Positions 40,909-50,276 are shown, counted from the stretch's first letter. The stretch: DNA of 64,000 bases from Desulfobacterales bacterium (GCA_034520365.1 JAXHNP010000006.1:365001-429000), one strand, 5' to 3'. Numbers and translations: made by a program. Notes: generated by a model not told the origin, from the letters alone.

Positions 40909-42201
40909 TTAGTTATCCTGTCCGTTTTTTTTCTCTGAATCCTGTGTTTCTGCAATGCGCACGGCCGCGCCGTTTCGCAGGTTGTTCATTCCGGCCGCAA
41001 CCACCTTTTCGCCGGGCTCGAGTCCTTCGATCACCTGAATCCGGCTGCCCTGTTCAAGGCCGAGCCGGATCTCGCGCCGCATCGCCTTGCCGTCGCTGAC
41101 CACAAAGACCGCCTCCCGGTCGCCCGAGGTGCTCAAAAGGGCGCTTGCGGGAATGACGATCGCTTCATTTGCGGTTTGCACCGGCAGTAAAACCCGGGCA
41201 AACATGCCGGGCATGAGCTTCGGCGGATCGGTCAATTCGGCCTCCACCGGCACCGTTCCGGTCCGGCGGTCTAATTCCGGATATATCCGGGATATCTGTG
41301 CTTCAAAGTCCCGGCCGGCATAGGCATCCAGCCGGATGGTGGCTTTCATGCCCGGCTTGATGACAGATATCAGCGCTTCTGAGACGGAAAACCGCACGAC
41401 CAGGGAGGTGCGGTCCAGCATGTCCAGAAGAGCGGCCTGGGGCGTGGCCAGGTCTCCGGGATGCACGGAAACCTTGGTGATGATTCCGTCAAAAGGGGCG
41501 TAAATCCGGGTCTCATCCAGTTTTGCCCGGGCTTTGGCCAGCGCGGCCTCTGCCTTTTTGACTTCGGCTTCCTGGACGGCCAGTTCGGTTTGGGTGGGAC
41601 CGGTTTTGAGCATGGAGAGTTTCTCCCGGGCCGAGATCAAGTTGGTCTGGCACTCGGTATAGGATACCTGGGCCTTTTCCAGCTCTTCCCCGCTCACACC
41701 GCCCTTTTCGGCCAGTTCCCGGACACGCTCCAGGTTTTTGCGGGAAAATTCGGCACACTCCTCCAGGTACCGGACGTTTTGTTCGGCCTGGGCAATTTCT
41801 TCGGGCCGGGCCCCGGCTTTTAAATCCGCCAGCTTTGATTCTGCCACTGCCAGGTTTGCCTCGGCTTCCTTTAACTCCGCGGAATACAGGGGGCGATCAA
41901 TTTCAATGAGCTTTTCATTCTTTTCGACCCGGTCGCCTTCCCGCCAGGGGCAAAATCCCACCGGCCCTTCCACGGTGGCGCGAATGGTGATTTTGTTGGT
42001 GGCCACCGTATCGCCGGTCACCTCGACCGTGCGGGAAATTGTCTGTTTTTGCGCCGTTACGGTTTCGACCAGCGGGGCTTTTTTTTCTTTATTCTCGTTA
42101 TTCTCCTTGCCGGAGCTCGCTTCTGAGGCGCAGCCGATGAAAAATACCACGGCCCACAGCACGGGCAAAAGGCGCAATATAAGCTTTATGTTGTATGTCA
42201 T
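40909..42201 (-). CDS. RND periplasmic adaptor lipoprotein, system 2
   Basis: A 430-residue adaptor with a lipoprotein signal (LLPVLWAVVFFIGC) and a charged linker. The barrel/lipoyl parts VEVTGDTVATNKITIRATVE and IYAPFDGIITKVSVHPGDLA flank a long coiled coil (about 110-230). It is the first gene of the efflux block; the region upstream (42202-42453) holds a hexamer-repeat palindrome and no obvious promoter. Confidence 0.9.
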   Translation of the reverse strand: MTYNIKLILRLLPVLWAVVFFIGCASEASSGKENNENKEKKAPLVETVTAQKQTISRTVEVTGDTVATNKITIRATVEGPVGFCPWREGDRVEKNEKLIEIDRPLYSAELKEAEANLAVAESKLADLKAGARPEEIAQAEQNVRYLEECAEFSRKNLERVRELAEKGGVSGEELEKAQVSYTECQTNLISAREKLSMLKTGPTQTELAVQEAEVKKAEAALAKARAKLDETRIYAPFDGIITKVSVHPGDLATPQAALLDMLDRTSLVVRFSVSEALISVIKPGMKATIRLDAYAGRDFEAQISRIYPELDRRTGTVPVEAELTDPPKLMPGMFARVLLPVQTANEAIVIPASALLSTSGDREAVFVVSDGKAMRREIRLGLEQGSRIQVIEGLEPGEKVVAAGMNNLRNGAAVRIAETQDSEKKNGQDN

Positions 42202-42290
42202 TTACAGTTCCCCGATAATTTCGGTTTTTGGTTATCCGGAAAACTCCAGTGCGAAGGGATCAGCCAGTCAGAAAAATGATGGGAATGGTT

Positions 42291-42370
42291 TATCGAAATC
42301 GCTATCGGGATCGCTATCGAAATCGAAATGTTTCGATCCCGATCCCGATAGCGATTTTGATCCCGATACA
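42291..42370. repeat. Palindromic array of ATCGAA/ATCGCT/ATCGGG hexamers
   Basis: Overlapping hexamers such as TATCGAAATCGCTATCGGGA and the complementary CGATCCCGATAGCGATTTTG form two arms of an 80-base palindrome in the 252-base gap between the efflux and arsenic operons. The same hexamers flank the S23-type gene at 52188-52233 and 52615-52653. Translated, they would read as Asp-Pro-Asp/Phe-Asp runs. Confidence 0.75.
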
Positions 42371-42453
42371 ATTTCCACTGGAGTCAAACAGATAACCGGA
42401 TTTCGTTTTTACGACCTGAATTTAGGTTCAAAGCCGTTTAGATGGATGCTTTC

Positions 42454-42885
42454 TTAACTGCAACACCCGCTGCCGCCTCCGGGAACCCCTGCGGCGGCAG
42501 CGGGTTCATCCGTCGCGTTTTTCACCGCCTGCTTGACGAGGTCCACGTCGTCTTCGTTTAAGTTGAAATCTTTGTTTTTTTCGATTCCGTATTCGGTGAC
42601 CACCAGGTGCCGGTGCCGGGGAAGCGGGACGCCTGCTGCCTGCAGCGTGGCCTTGCCGCAGCCGATCTCGCATCCGTCTATGACGATCACGGATTCGGCG
42701 TCTTTGGCCGACTGGACAAACCCGGAGATACGGCCGCCGATGCCGGCCATGCAGAATATTTTGCCGAATCCCTCCGTGGTCAGTTCCACGGCGGCCCGGT
42801 TGGCCAGCTGGCCCACGTTGGAGCCTCCGGAGCAGGGCAGCAGCATGGTGGTGGCGCTTGTGGCTTCACAGCAGTTTTCAGTCAT
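42454..42885 (-). CDS. DGC-domain (putative zinc-binding) protein
   Basis: A 143-residue protein. TMLLPCSGGSNVGQLANRAA, then KIFCMAGIGGRISGFVQSA and VIVIDGCEIGCGKATLQAAG are the motifs of the DGC family, which has four invariant cysteines. The tail GVPGGGSGCCS adds a vicinal pair, and CCEA is near the start. Such proteins often sit in arsenic and sulfur operons; thiol ligation of a metal or metalloid is likely, but the reaction is unknown. It is the last gene of the operon headed by ArsR at 52045. Confidence 0.8.
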   Translation of the reverse strand: MTENCCEATSATTMLLPCSGGSNVGQLANRAAVELTTEGFGKIFCMAGIGGRISGFVQSAKDAESVIVIDGCEIGCGKATLQAAGVPLPRHRHLVVTEYGIEKNKDFNLNEDDVDLVKQAVKNATDEPAAAAGVPGGGSGCCS

Positions 42886-42928
42886 TTTTGTTCTCCTTAT
42901 AATCTATGATTGACCCGTAAAAAGCTAA

Positions 42929-44362
42929 CTATTCCGCTTTCTCATAAGCCCGCTGCAGTATTTCCAGCGGGTGAAACACCCGGATCTCCGGCATCAGGTG
43001 CCGGAACTGAAGCCGGCAGCTCAGGCAGTCGGTCACAATGGCCTCAGGGGCGGCTGCCCTGATTTTTTCGGCCAGCCGCCTGCCGAGCCGGATGGATGCT
43101 TCATGGAAACTTTCCTTAAATCCCAGGCTTCCGCCCATGCCACAGCAGTCCATGGCCCCGCCCGCTCTCTTGATCTCTAAGCCGGGAACCAGGGCAAGAA
43201 TTTTTTCATAGGGACTGCCCATGTCCTGTTCCCGCTGGTGGCAGGGGGCAAAGTAGGCCATGCGGGCATTGACAGGGTTAAACTTTGTGTCCAGGCGTTC
43301 CTTGTCATGCAGTTGGTCCAGGTACTGCCCCATGTCCCGGATTTTTTCCGAAAGGCTGATGCGCGCCAGCGGATCGATATCGGAAAAGCATGAATCGTCT
43401 TTCAGGATTTTGCCGTATACGGCTTTTTGAAGCGAAACATGCCGGTTTCCGCCCCTTCCATCCGGAATCCGGATTTCATCATCTCCGGCATTTACCGATT
43501 CCTGGTAGGGCCGGGAATAAAAAGCGCCTTCTTTGAGAAGCACTTTCATGAAGAATCCGCAGGTCGGGCAGGAACAGACAATGTCGCAGCCGGAGTCCGC
43601 GGCATCCAGAAGAGCCTGAAGATTGTGCTGCACACGGCTGCGCGTGATCTTTTCCGCGCCTTCGACCAGTGTCGGCATGCCGCAGCACTGCTGGGGCGGC
43701 ACATATACCGCAATACCGTTTTTTTTCAGTATGGCAACTGCGGCCCCGGCCACTTCGGGAAAGAGGTAGCCGGCCGTGCACCCGGCAAAATAGGCCGCTT
43801 TCGGGTGTTTGTCCGGCATGCGGTTCAAGCCGTTTCTGCGGGCCCGGGCAAAAAAACTTTCCGCCGGAAGCAAGGGCAATCTCCGTGCCTCCGCAATGCC
43901 GGCAAAACGTTTGGCTGCTTTTGCAGACGGGCTTATTCGGAGCAATTGATTGATCAGCGCCGGGAAACGGCCCGCATATTTTCCGGCATTCTGTAGGTCG
44001 GCCAGCATGCGGACCCCTATGGGCATGCCCTTTTCCCGGACCCGAGCGGCCTTTGCCCGGACAATGCCGGCCCGGATATCCGGGCACGGGCACAGACCGC
44101 AGAGCGTGCACATGTCTGCAAGCCGGTGAAGCGCTTTTTCCGTGGGCCGGGCGCCGGTTTGTTTTTTCCTGTCGTAAAGCCTGTAGAGTTCCGGGAAAAA
44201 CAGGCAGCTCTCATCCATTAGAAAGCGGCAGGTGTCGCAGTCCGCACATGCATCCATCACCTGCCTGATAAAGCTGTATGATGATTCCTGTTCCTGGTAC
44301 TCCTCTTTGGTCAAAGCGGTTAAAATCCTTTTAAATTTATAAGCAGCCCGGATTTTTTTCAC
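42929..44362 (-). CDS. CCG-domain Fe-S oxidoreductase (GlpC/HdrD-like)
   Basis: A 477-residue soluble protein. The first part has CADCDTCRFLMDESC and MCTLCGLCPCPDIRAGIVRA, two cysteine groups for [4Fe-4S] clusters; the second has two CCG modules (YFAGCTAGYLFPEV...QQCCGMP and FAPCHQREQDMGS...MDCCGMGG), as in GlpC and heterodisulfide reductase HdrD. A GTG start overlaps the DoxX stop (GTGA). It probably passes electrons between a membrane donor and a thiol, disulfide or metalloid substrate in this operon. Confidence 0.82.
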   Translation of the reverse strand: MKKIRAAYKFKRILTALTKEEYQEQESSYSFIRQVMDACADCDTCRFLMDESCLFFPELYRLYDRKKQTGARPTEKALHRLADMCTLCGLCPCPDIRAGIVRAKAARVREKGMPIGVRMLADLQNAGKYAGRFPALINQLLRISPSAKAAKRFAGIAEARRLPLLPAESFFARARRNGLNRMPDKHPKAAYFAGCTAGYLFPEVAGAAVAILKKNGIAVYVPPQQCCGMPTLVEGAEKITRSRVQHNLQALLDAADSGCDIVCSCPTCGFFMKVLLKEGAFYSRPYQESVNAGDDEIRIPDGRGGNRHVSLQKAVYGKILKDDSCFSDIDPLARISLSEKIRDMGQYLDQLHDKERLDTKFNPVNARMAYFAPCHQREQDMGSPYEKILALVPGLEIKRAGGAMDCCGMGGSLGFKESFHEASIRLGRRLAEKIRAAAPEAIVTDCLSCRLQFRHLMPEIRVFHPLEILQRAYEKAE

Positions 44363-44835
44363 GCGCTCAGGCCGGGCATATTGCCTGTTTTTCTCAGGGG
44401 CACAAACACGGCGCGCACCAGCAGGTACACCGACACCGCCAAAAAGAAGAGATCCCGGATCACGGTCAACAAGTTTGCCGGACCATGGGCGGCCTGGGTG
44501 GAAAAACAGCCGCAGTGGACATCCAGCCCCCGGATCTGGTTAAAAACCAGGGCGGCTGTAAACGCGGTCATCAGCAGGGTGCAGATCAGTGTTGCCCCGG
44601 GCAGCCATACTCCTGCAATAAGGCAAAGCCCTGCTGCCAGTTCAATCCACGGCAGAACCAGGGCAGCGGCGTTGACCGCGAAATCGGGCAGAATCTGGTA
44701 GTTGTAAACTGCCTCTGCAAAAGCCTGCGGGTGCAGGATCTTGTCATAGCTGGCATACAAAAACACCGCGCCCAGAAAAATCCTTGCAGCCGCAAACCAG
44801 GTTTTTTCTGTTTTTAAAAAATGCGCCTTATTCAT
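44359..44835 (-). CDS. DoxX/MauE-family membrane protein
   Basis: A 158-residue protein with four membrane helices. RIFLGAVFLYASYDKILHPQ and LVLPWIELAAGLCLIAG are typical of DoxX/MauE, which act with thiol-disulfide or quinone chemistry. A cysteine pair in DVHCGCFSTQAAHG faces the periplasm by prediction. Its start overlaps the rhodanese stop by 8 bases. It may link periplasmic sulfur oxidation to the membrane. Confidence 0.8.
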   Translation of the reverse strand: MNKAHFLKTEKTWFAAARIFLGAVFLYASYDKILHPQAFAEAVYNYQILPDFAVNAAALVLPWIELAAGLCLIAGVWLPGATLICTLLMTAFTAALVFNQIRGLDVHCGCFSTQAAHGPANLLTVIRDLFFLAVSVYLLVRAVFVPLRKTGNMPGLSA

Positions 44836-45337
44836 TGCCCTGATCTCTGGTTTGTGTGGGCAGTCCTGCCTGTCGCCATTTTGTCCAGCCGTTTACCAGT
44901 ACGCGGGAGTTTTCAAACCCCATGTCCGAAAGAAACAGCGCCAGCTCGTGGCTCAGTTCACAGTTTTCCCCGTCGCAGTAACAAATGATGGTTTTTCCGC
45001 CCTCCAGTTGGTCTGCGACTTCGATGAACCGTTCATTTACTTCCTGCCAGGGCAAACTCACTGCCCCTTCGATGCGGCCCCGGTCATACTGGCTTTTGGG
45101 GCGGGCATCCACGAACACGGCCTCGTTTTCCGCATACATGCGGCTGGCCGCTTTTAAGCTGATTGCCAGGCTTTGCCCGGAATTGTCGACAAAGCGCGAA
45201 TCAGTGGACCAGTCGCCCACAAACGCTATGCCGTCTTCGCGCAACAGGTTTACACACGCCGCGAGTACGCAGGCAGCCGTAATGATCCCTGCCATCTGCC
45301 CCATTGCTTTAATCTGCCTCGTCCTGTGGAAATACAT
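44828..45337 (-). CDS. Membrane-anchored rhodanese-like protein
   Basis: A 169-residue protein with an N-terminal hydrophobic anchor (MAGIITAACVLAACVNLL). The rhodanese domain has AVFVDARPKSQYDRGRIEGA and the active loop IICYCDGENCELS, then GFENSRVLVNGWTKWRQAG. The loop has an extra cysteine beside the catalytic one. It is exported or periplasmic by prediction. No strong ribosome site precedes ATG 45337; MGQMAG downstream is an alternative start. Confidence 0.82.
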   Translation of the reverse strand: MYFHRTRQIKAMGQMAGIITAACVLAACVNLLREDGIAFVGDWSTDSRFVDNSGQSLAISLKAASRMYAENEAVFVDARPKSQYDRGRIEGAVSLPWQEVNERFIEVADQLEGGKTIICYCDGENCELSHELALFLSDMGFENSRVLVNGWTKWRQAGLPTQTRDQGNE

Positions 45338-45358
45338 TTTTTGGTACTTTATTTTAAA

Positions 45359-45874
45359 TTACTTGGTTTCCGGGGCCGCCTCACTGTCGCCGGCCACCGG
45401 CACGAGAAATACCGGTATGGGGCTGTGCCGGAGCAGCCCCTTGGCTGCGTGCCCGGTTATGGCACCTTCGACAAGTCCGTAATCATGACGCCCCATTACC
45501 AGCACATCGTAATTGCCGGTTTCGGCATGGTTGAGAATCATCTCCTGGGGCCGGCCGAATTCCACCATCACTCCGGCAAGGGAAAACCGGCAGGCCGGGA
45601 GCTGACAGCCGAGTTCGTCGCACATTTGTCCCAGGCGCTCTTTTATTTCTTCGGTGATCTGCTCCCGGCTTTTCTGCTTGACCTCCTCCCGGCTGGGGTA
45701 GCCCAGAAAGGCGCTGATCAGCAGTTCCGCATTGGGCGAAGTCTCCCTGATGACATGAATGACGGTCAAAGATGCTTCACAGGCGTCGGCCAGGGCCACG
45801 GCGTAGCCCAGCGCCTTGCGCGCCCCGTCGGAGAGATCTGTTGCATAGAGAATATGATTTATTTTGGGAACCAT
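45359..45874 (-). CDS. Universal stress protein (UspA family)
   Basis: A 171-residue UspA-fold protein. KINHILYATDLSDGARKALG opens the domain; VLVMGRHDYGLVEGAITGHA then LLRHSPIPVFLVP form the ATP-binding loop G-x2-G-x9-G(S/T) region, slightly altered. It is cytoplasmic. AAGGAAG precedes the ATG. Its position inside the arsenic operon suggests a stress-accessory role. Confidence 0.88.
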   Translation of the reverse strand: MVPKINHILYATDLSDGARKALGYAVALADACEASLTVIHVIRETSPNAELLISAFLGYPSREEVKQKSREQITEEIKERLGQMCDELGCQLPACRFSLAGVMVEFGRPQEMILNHAETGNYDVLVMGRHDYGLVEGAITGHAAKGLLRHSPIPVFLVPVAGDSEAAPETK

Positions 45875-45899
45875 TTACTTCCTTTTAAAGATCGATTTC

Positions 45900-46991
45900 T
45901 TATTCTCTGCATACCACGTGACAGACCCCGGTCGGCGTTTCCACGGCATAGGGGAAATACTTGCGCTTAAACCATAGCGCCACGTTGACCAGCGAGATCA
46001 GCACCGGCACTTCCACCAGCGGCCCGATCACCGCGGCAAACGCCACCCCGGAGTTGATGCCGAAAACCGAAATCGCCACGGCAATGGCGAGTTCAAAGTT
46101 GTTGGAAGCCGCGGTAAAGGATAACGTGGTGGTCTGCTCGTAGGTGGCCTTGAATTTCATGGACATGTAGAAGGTGATCAAAAACATGGCCACAAAGTAG
46201 ATGCAAAGCGGAATGGCGATGCGGATGACGTCAAAGGGCAGTTTGACGATGTATTCGCCTTTGAGCGAAAACATGACCACGATGGTAAACAAAAGCGCGA
46301 TCAGGGTGAGGGGGCTGATTTTGGGGATGAATTTTTCCATGTACCATTTCTCCCCCTTGGTCTTTAATCCGATAATGCGCGAGATAATGCCGGCGATAAA
46401 CGGGATGCCCAGGTAGATGAACACGCTTTCGGCGATCTGGCCGATGGTGACATCCACGGCCGAACCCTCAAGGCCGAACCAGCCCGGCAGAATGGTGATG
46501 AAAAACCAGGCATACACGGAAAAAAACAGCACCTGGAAGACCGAGTTAAACGCCACCAGCCCGGCGCAGTATTCGGCGTCCCCCTTTGCCAGGTCGTTCC
46601 ATACCAGCACCATGGCAATACAGCGCGCCAGGCCGATCAGGATCAGGCCCACCATGTACTCGTGATGGCCGGATAAAAAAGCGATGGCCAGTCCAAACAT
46701 GAGGATGGGGCCGATGACCCAGTTCTGCACCAGGGACAGACCCAGGATCTTGTAATCCCGAAATACCTCGCCCAGCTTTTCGTAGCGCACCTTGGCCAGC
46801 GGCGGATACATCATCAAAATCAGGCCGATGGCAATGGGAATGTTGGTCGTGCCAACGGTCACATGGTCCAGCAGGTCCGTGACGCCGGGATAAAAGTAGC
46901 CGGTCGACACACCGGCGGCCATGGCCAGAAATATCCACAGGGTCAGAAACCGGTCGAGAAGCGGCAATTTTTTAACGGTTGATTCAGCCAT
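45900..46991 (-). CDS. acr3: ACR3-family arsenite efflux transporter
   Basis: A 363-residue, ten-helix permease. [20 protein letters not shown] holds the conserved cysteine and [20 protein letters not shown] with [20 protein letters not shown] are ACR3 signatures. It expels As(III), and in some members Sb(III), using the proton gradient. I place the start at 46991, with GGGAGGA upstream; longer in-frame readings are arginine-rich and not conserved. It is the central detoxifier of this operon. Confidence 0.92.
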   Translation of the reverse strand: MAESTVKKLPLLDRFLTLWIFLAMAAGVSTGYFYPGVTDLLDHVTVGTTNIPIAIGLILMMYPPLAKVRYEKLGEVFRDYKILGLSLVQNWVIGPILMFGLAIAFLSGHHEYMVGLILIGLARCIAMVLVWNDLAKGDAEYCAGLVAFNSVFQVLFFSVYAWFFITILPGWFGLEGSAVDVTIGQIAESVFIYLGIPFIAGIISRIIGLKTKGEKWYMEKFIPKISPLTLIALLFTIVVMFSLKGEYIVKLPFDVIRIAIPLCIYFVAMFLITFYMSMKFKATYEQTTTLSFTAASNNFELAIAVAISVFGINSGVAFAAVIGPLVEVPVLISLVNVALWFKRKYFPYAVETPTGVCHVVCRE

Positions 46992-47013
46992 GAACAGATC
47001 CTCCCTATTTGAT

Positions 47014-47535
47014 TTACTCAAATCGGAACCCGGCAAGATAGGCGTCCAGTTTTTCCTTGTTTTCCGGGTCGATTTCCGGGCAGTCCTCTGCCCCGCGGCC
47101 GCCTTCGGCCGCCTGGGCGGCAAAGACCATGCAGGTGGCAAGGCCGCATTTTTTGCAGTTGGTTTTGGGCAGCAGCTTTAAAATCTCAAACACCTGCGGT
47201 TTTTTTCGGCTTTCCTCGCTGGGGGTGATGGTATCTTTTTCCGCCCAGACCCGGTTTACCTCGTTTTTCAGCCACTCCAGGATCTTGTCCGCCTCTGCCT
47301 CATCCTTAAGGGCGTTGATGGCGATTTCGGTCGCCCCCACCTTGATGATCTTGCCGTGCACGTGGAGCATCACCGCCGGCGGATCCCTGAAATACTGGGT
47401 GCCGCCCAGCTCCGCGTTCAAGTAGGGCAGGGCGGCCGAGATGTCTTCATCCAGCCGGGCGATGCAGTGCACCGATTGGAAGCTGGGGTTGCATTCCGGC
47501 CGGAAGATTTGTTTTTGATAGGATTTGAGCAGCAT
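47014..47535 (-). CDS. Fe-S (4Fe-4S, PF04060-type) domain protein
   Basis: A 173-residue protein ending with [20 protein letters not shown] then EDCPEI, the four-cysteine 'FeS' domain found in corrinoid/acetyl-CoA-pathway proteins and arsenic-operon accessory proteins. The N-terminal ~120 residues ([20 protein letters not shown]) form a separate mixed alpha/beta region. I start at 47535, where AAGGAG lies upstream. In arsenic operons of anaerobes this type commonly sits next to ArsG/ACR3; an electron-transfer role is likely. Confidence 0.75.
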   Translation of the reverse strand: MLLKSYQKQIFRPECNPSFQSVHCIARLDEDISAALPYLNAELGGTQYFRDPPAVMLHVHGKIIKVGATEIAINALKDEAEADKILEWLKNEVNRVWAEKDTITPSEESRKKPQVFEILKLLPKTNCKKCGLATCMVFAAQAAEGGRGAEDCPEIDPENKEKLDAYLAGFRFE

Positions 47536-47549
47536 TTGCAAAAACTCCT

Positions 47550-48245
47550 TTATAGTGCACCGCCGAATGTATAGGTCACGGTAAAATAGATGCCGATGCC
47601 GATAAATACAGCGGCTGTAATGCGGCGCAGGTAACGCTCCATGGCCGTAAGCCCCCGGACGAAACCGGCGGCGGCCCGGGTGCCGTAGGCCAGCAGCAGG
47701 GCAAAGCCGATGACGGGAAGCGCCGTGCCGATGCCGTACCACAGGGGCAGCCAGAGGCTGGATTCAAACTTTAAGGCCAGGGGAATCACACTGCCGAAAA
47801 ACAGGGCCGCCGATACCGGACAGAATGCCAGGGCGAACATAAAGCCCAGAAAGATGGCCCCGATGGCGCCGCCGTTGCTTAACCGGCGGATAAAAGCTGA
47901 ATTTCCGCCCCCCCAGGCCGGCAGGCGCAGGGGAATGATATCGGCAATGAGCAGGCCCACGACAATTAAGACCGGCCCGAGCAGCTTGTTCATGTATTGC
48001 TGCAAAAACATGGACACCCCGGGGATGGAAAACAGCCCGGCCACGATGATAAAGCAAATCAGTATATACGCCAGGGCCCGGCCGCCGGTGTAGGCCGCAC
48101 CGGCGACCAGGGTCCCGTACCGGCTTTTGATCTGCTTGCCGACAAACGTGGTGGCGGCAATGTTGGTGGCCAGCGGGCACGGCGAAATCGAGGTCAGAAT
48201 ACCGAACCACAGCGCCGATATCATGGGAAGAGCGGTCAACTCCAT
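47550..48245 (-). CDS. arsG: ArsG-family (DsbD/CcdA-like) aromatic arsenical efflux permease
   Basis: A 231-residue protein with six helices of the CcdA/DsbD fold: SISPCPLATNIAATTFVGKQ and FALAFCPVSAALFFGSVIPL carry the two membrane cysteines. It matches proteins called ArsG, linked with ArsF. Its ATG overlaps the ArsF stop by one base. Such cysteine pairs move electrons or thiol-bound cargo across the membrane, so redox relay to ArsF is an alternative to direct export. Confidence 0.8.
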   Translation of the reverse strand: MELTALPMISALWFGILTSISPCPLATNIAATTFVGKQIKSRYGTLVAGAAYTGGRALAYILICFIIVAGLFSIPGVSMFLQQYMNKLLGPVLIVVGLLIADIIPLRLPAWGGGNSAFIRRLSNGGAIGAIFLGFMFALAFCPVSAALFFGSVIPLALKFESSLWLPLWYGIGTALPVIGFALLLAYGTRAAAGFVRGLTAMERYLRRITAAVFIGIGIYFTVTYTFGGAL

Positions 48246-48712
48246 TAACTTTTCTCCATGAATGCCTGGATTTCATTGCTTACGTAATCGGCGTATTTTT
48301 CCTGATTTCGCAGAAGCCGCCAGACTTTTTCCAGGTTTTTCCAACGGAGCGTTTCCCCGTTGTTTTGCTCCACAATGACCACGGATTTGGTGTAGAGACT
48401 GAAATCCTTGATAAAATGCCTGTTTTCCGGCTGGTCCACGCTGACGGTCCGCCAGTCGAGCCGGCCCTTTTCAATTTCCTGCTGGAAATGATTTTTTACT
48501 GCGGTTTCCGTCCACTGTTCAAGCCGATAGCAGGCGCCGCAGCGCTGGCTGGTATAGAAGTAGTAGGCGATGAATCTGGGCTGCTCATCGGTTTGCGCCG
48601 CGATCGCCTGTCCGGCGGACGGCCCGGATGCTGCCGGCCATCCGCCGAGCATCGCAAAAACCGCCAGAGCAATGGCGACGACAACTCCTGTGGCAAAACG
48701 CTGTAGTTTCAT
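48245..48712 (-). CDS. arsF: ArsF-family periplasmic thioredoxin-like protein
   Basis: A 155-residue exported protein (signal VVVAIALAVFAMLGGWPAAS). The active region IAYYFYTSQRCGACYRLEQW has a CGAC motif, followed by VDQPENRHFIKDFSLYTKSV and WKNLEKVWRLLRNQEKYADY, the pattern of ArsF-family 'nitrophenyl compound nitroreductase subunit' proteins. AAAGGAG precedes ATG 48712. It is coupled to arsG, its usual partner. Confidence 0.82.
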   Translation of the reverse strand: MKLQRFATGVVVAIALAVFAMLGGWPAASGPSAGQAIAAQTDEQPRFIAYYFYTSQRCGACYRLEQWTETAVKNHFQQEIEKGRLDWRTVSVDQPENRHFIKDFSLYTKSVVIVEQNNGETLRWKNLEKVWRLLRNQEKYADYVSNEIQAFMEKS

Positions 48713-48723
48713 TTTTGACTCCT

Positions 48724-48954
48724 TTATCCCAGCCATTTTTTGACGTCTTCTTTTTTGGGCACCTTGCCCACGGATTTGACCTCGCCGTCAACAACCACGG
48801 CCGGGGTACCGAAAACACCGTAGCCCGCGATTTCCATGGTGTCGGTGACTTTTGTCACATCTGCTGCCGCACCGGATTCGGAAATGACTTCCTTGACGAT
48901 TTTTTCGGTTTGCTGGCATTTCGGGCAGCCAGGGCCCAGAATTTTAATGTCCAT
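48724..48954 (-). CDS. Small thioredoxin-family protein (CPKC)
   Basis: A 76-residue redox protein: MDIKILGPGCPKCQQTEKIV with the CPKC active site and GVFGTPAVVVDGEVKSVG with the cis-proline. It belongs to the same short family as the protein at 24403-24639 but has a different active-site pair. It lies 11 bases ahead of arsF, so it is probably the cytoplasmic electron donor to the ArsG/ArsF relay. Confidence 0.88.
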   Translation of the reverse strand: MDIKILGPGCPKCQQTEKIVKEVISESGAAADVTKVTDTMEIAGYGVFGTPAVVVDGEVKSVGKVPKKEDVKKWLG

Positions 48955-48977
48955 GAGAGTTCCTCCTTTTATTGTTT

Positions 48978-50201
48978 TTATTTATCCATGATGCCGCCGC
49001 CCATGAGGTAAAAATAGGTGGTCGCCCAGTTGGCCAGCACCACGGTGATCCCGAATAAGACGTTGCCGAGGCTCATCAGCGCAAATCCGCTCATGATGTT
49101 GCCCACCACGCAGCCGCCGGCAATGGCGGCACCGGTGCCCAACAGAATGCCGCCGATAAAGGCGATCACCGTCTGGTCGGGCGGCCGGGGCAGAAACTGC
49201 GTTTTTCCGGACAGCCGGGCGCTGAAGGCCGCGCCGGCAACCAGGGCCACAATTTCGAAAAGCAGCCACCAGGACACTTTTTTGGCGGGCGCAGGCGTTT
49301 TCGAACCCTCAGATGCCGCCGCTTTCGGCAGCGAAGGCGCGGCAGGCGGCCCATGTACATGCTTTAATGGTGCATCCGTAAACAGCAGTTGCGCATGCAT
49401 TACCCCATGAGTCACGCCCAACGGATAGTTGCGGCCGCTGGATGCCGATGACATGTAAGCGAATATCGCCAAAAGACCAATGGCAATGCCTGCCTGCCAG
49501 GGCCGCCAGGGCCGAAGCACCAGACGCTGCATCAGGGGCATATCCTGCTTGATCACAGCTGTCTGTTTTTTCTTTTGGTTTTGCTTGATCCGCCAGGCAG
49601 CCGCCAGGGTAATGGCGCCGATAATGACAGCCAGCACCCCATAAGACAGGCCGGTGACCGATGACAGCGTCACCGGTCCGCCGTCTGCCGCCTTGACGAT
49701 AAATGACTTCAAATATACGGTGAACCCATGCAGCGGGCCGTATTCCACAGCCGCCACGCCCAGCGGAATACCGATTAAGCCGGCCATGGAATTGATGTTG
49801 CCCTGGCCGGATTTAAACAGGCAGCCGCTGACGCATCCCCCGGCCAGCACGATGCCGATGCCGAAAAGCACCCCGCCGACAAGATAATTGGCCCAGATAA
49901 ACGGCTTGGGGTTTAAGCTCACCCAGCCCAGTGCCGAAATCAGGGCAAAACCGATCATGCTCACAGCGATAATCACCCAGAGCCCGGCGATTTTTGTCCA
50001 GTCCTTCATGAGCAGCACCTCGCTGAACGCCGATGCCCCGCACAGATCCGCCTTTTCCAGGAAAAACCCGAACAAAAAGCCCAGGGGAATGGCCGTAAAC
50101 ACCCACAGGCCGGTTATCAGCGACAGTCCGGTAAAGACAATAATCATAATGCCGATTATTAACAATGGCTTTTTCCAGCTTTTCTCCGCTGCTTCCGCCA
50201 T
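48978..50201 (-). CDS. YeeE/YedE-family sulfur transporter
   Basis: A 407-residue membrane protein with two YeeE/YedE halves. VLAGGCVSGCLFKSGQGNIN and AIAGGCVVGNIMSGFALMSL hold the conserved membrane cysteines that pass thiosulfate or sulfane sulfur in TsuA. The start at 50201 has GGGAGGCAGT upstream. Within the operon it may import sulfur used to thiolate arsenic or to feed the rhodanese. Confidence 0.82.
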   Translation of the reverse strand: MAEAAEKSWKKPLLIIGIMIIVFTGLSLITGLWVFTAIPLGFLFGFFLEKADLCGASAFSEVLLMKDWTKIAGLWVIIAVSMIGFALISALGWVSLNPKPFIWANYLVGGVLFGIGIVLAGGCVSGCLFKSGQGNINSMAGLIGIPLGVAAVEYGPLHGFTVYLKSFIVKAADGGPVTLSSVTGLSYGVLAVIIGAITLAAAWRIKQNQKKKQTAVIKQDMPLMQRLVLRPWRPWQAGIAIGLLAIFAYMSSASSGRNYPLGVTHGVMHAQLLFTDAPLKHVHGPPAAPSLPKAAASEGSKTPAPAKKVSWWLLFEIVALVAGAAFSARLSGKTQFLPRPPDQTVIAFIGGILLGTGAAIAGGCVVGNIMSGFALMSLGNVLFGITVVLANWATTYFYLMGGGIMDK

Positions 50202-50276
50202 ACTGCCTCCCTGCCTTAAATCAGTAAAATGAAATTGCACCCAATGCTATTATCTTAAGCTCCATGCAAACTCAAC

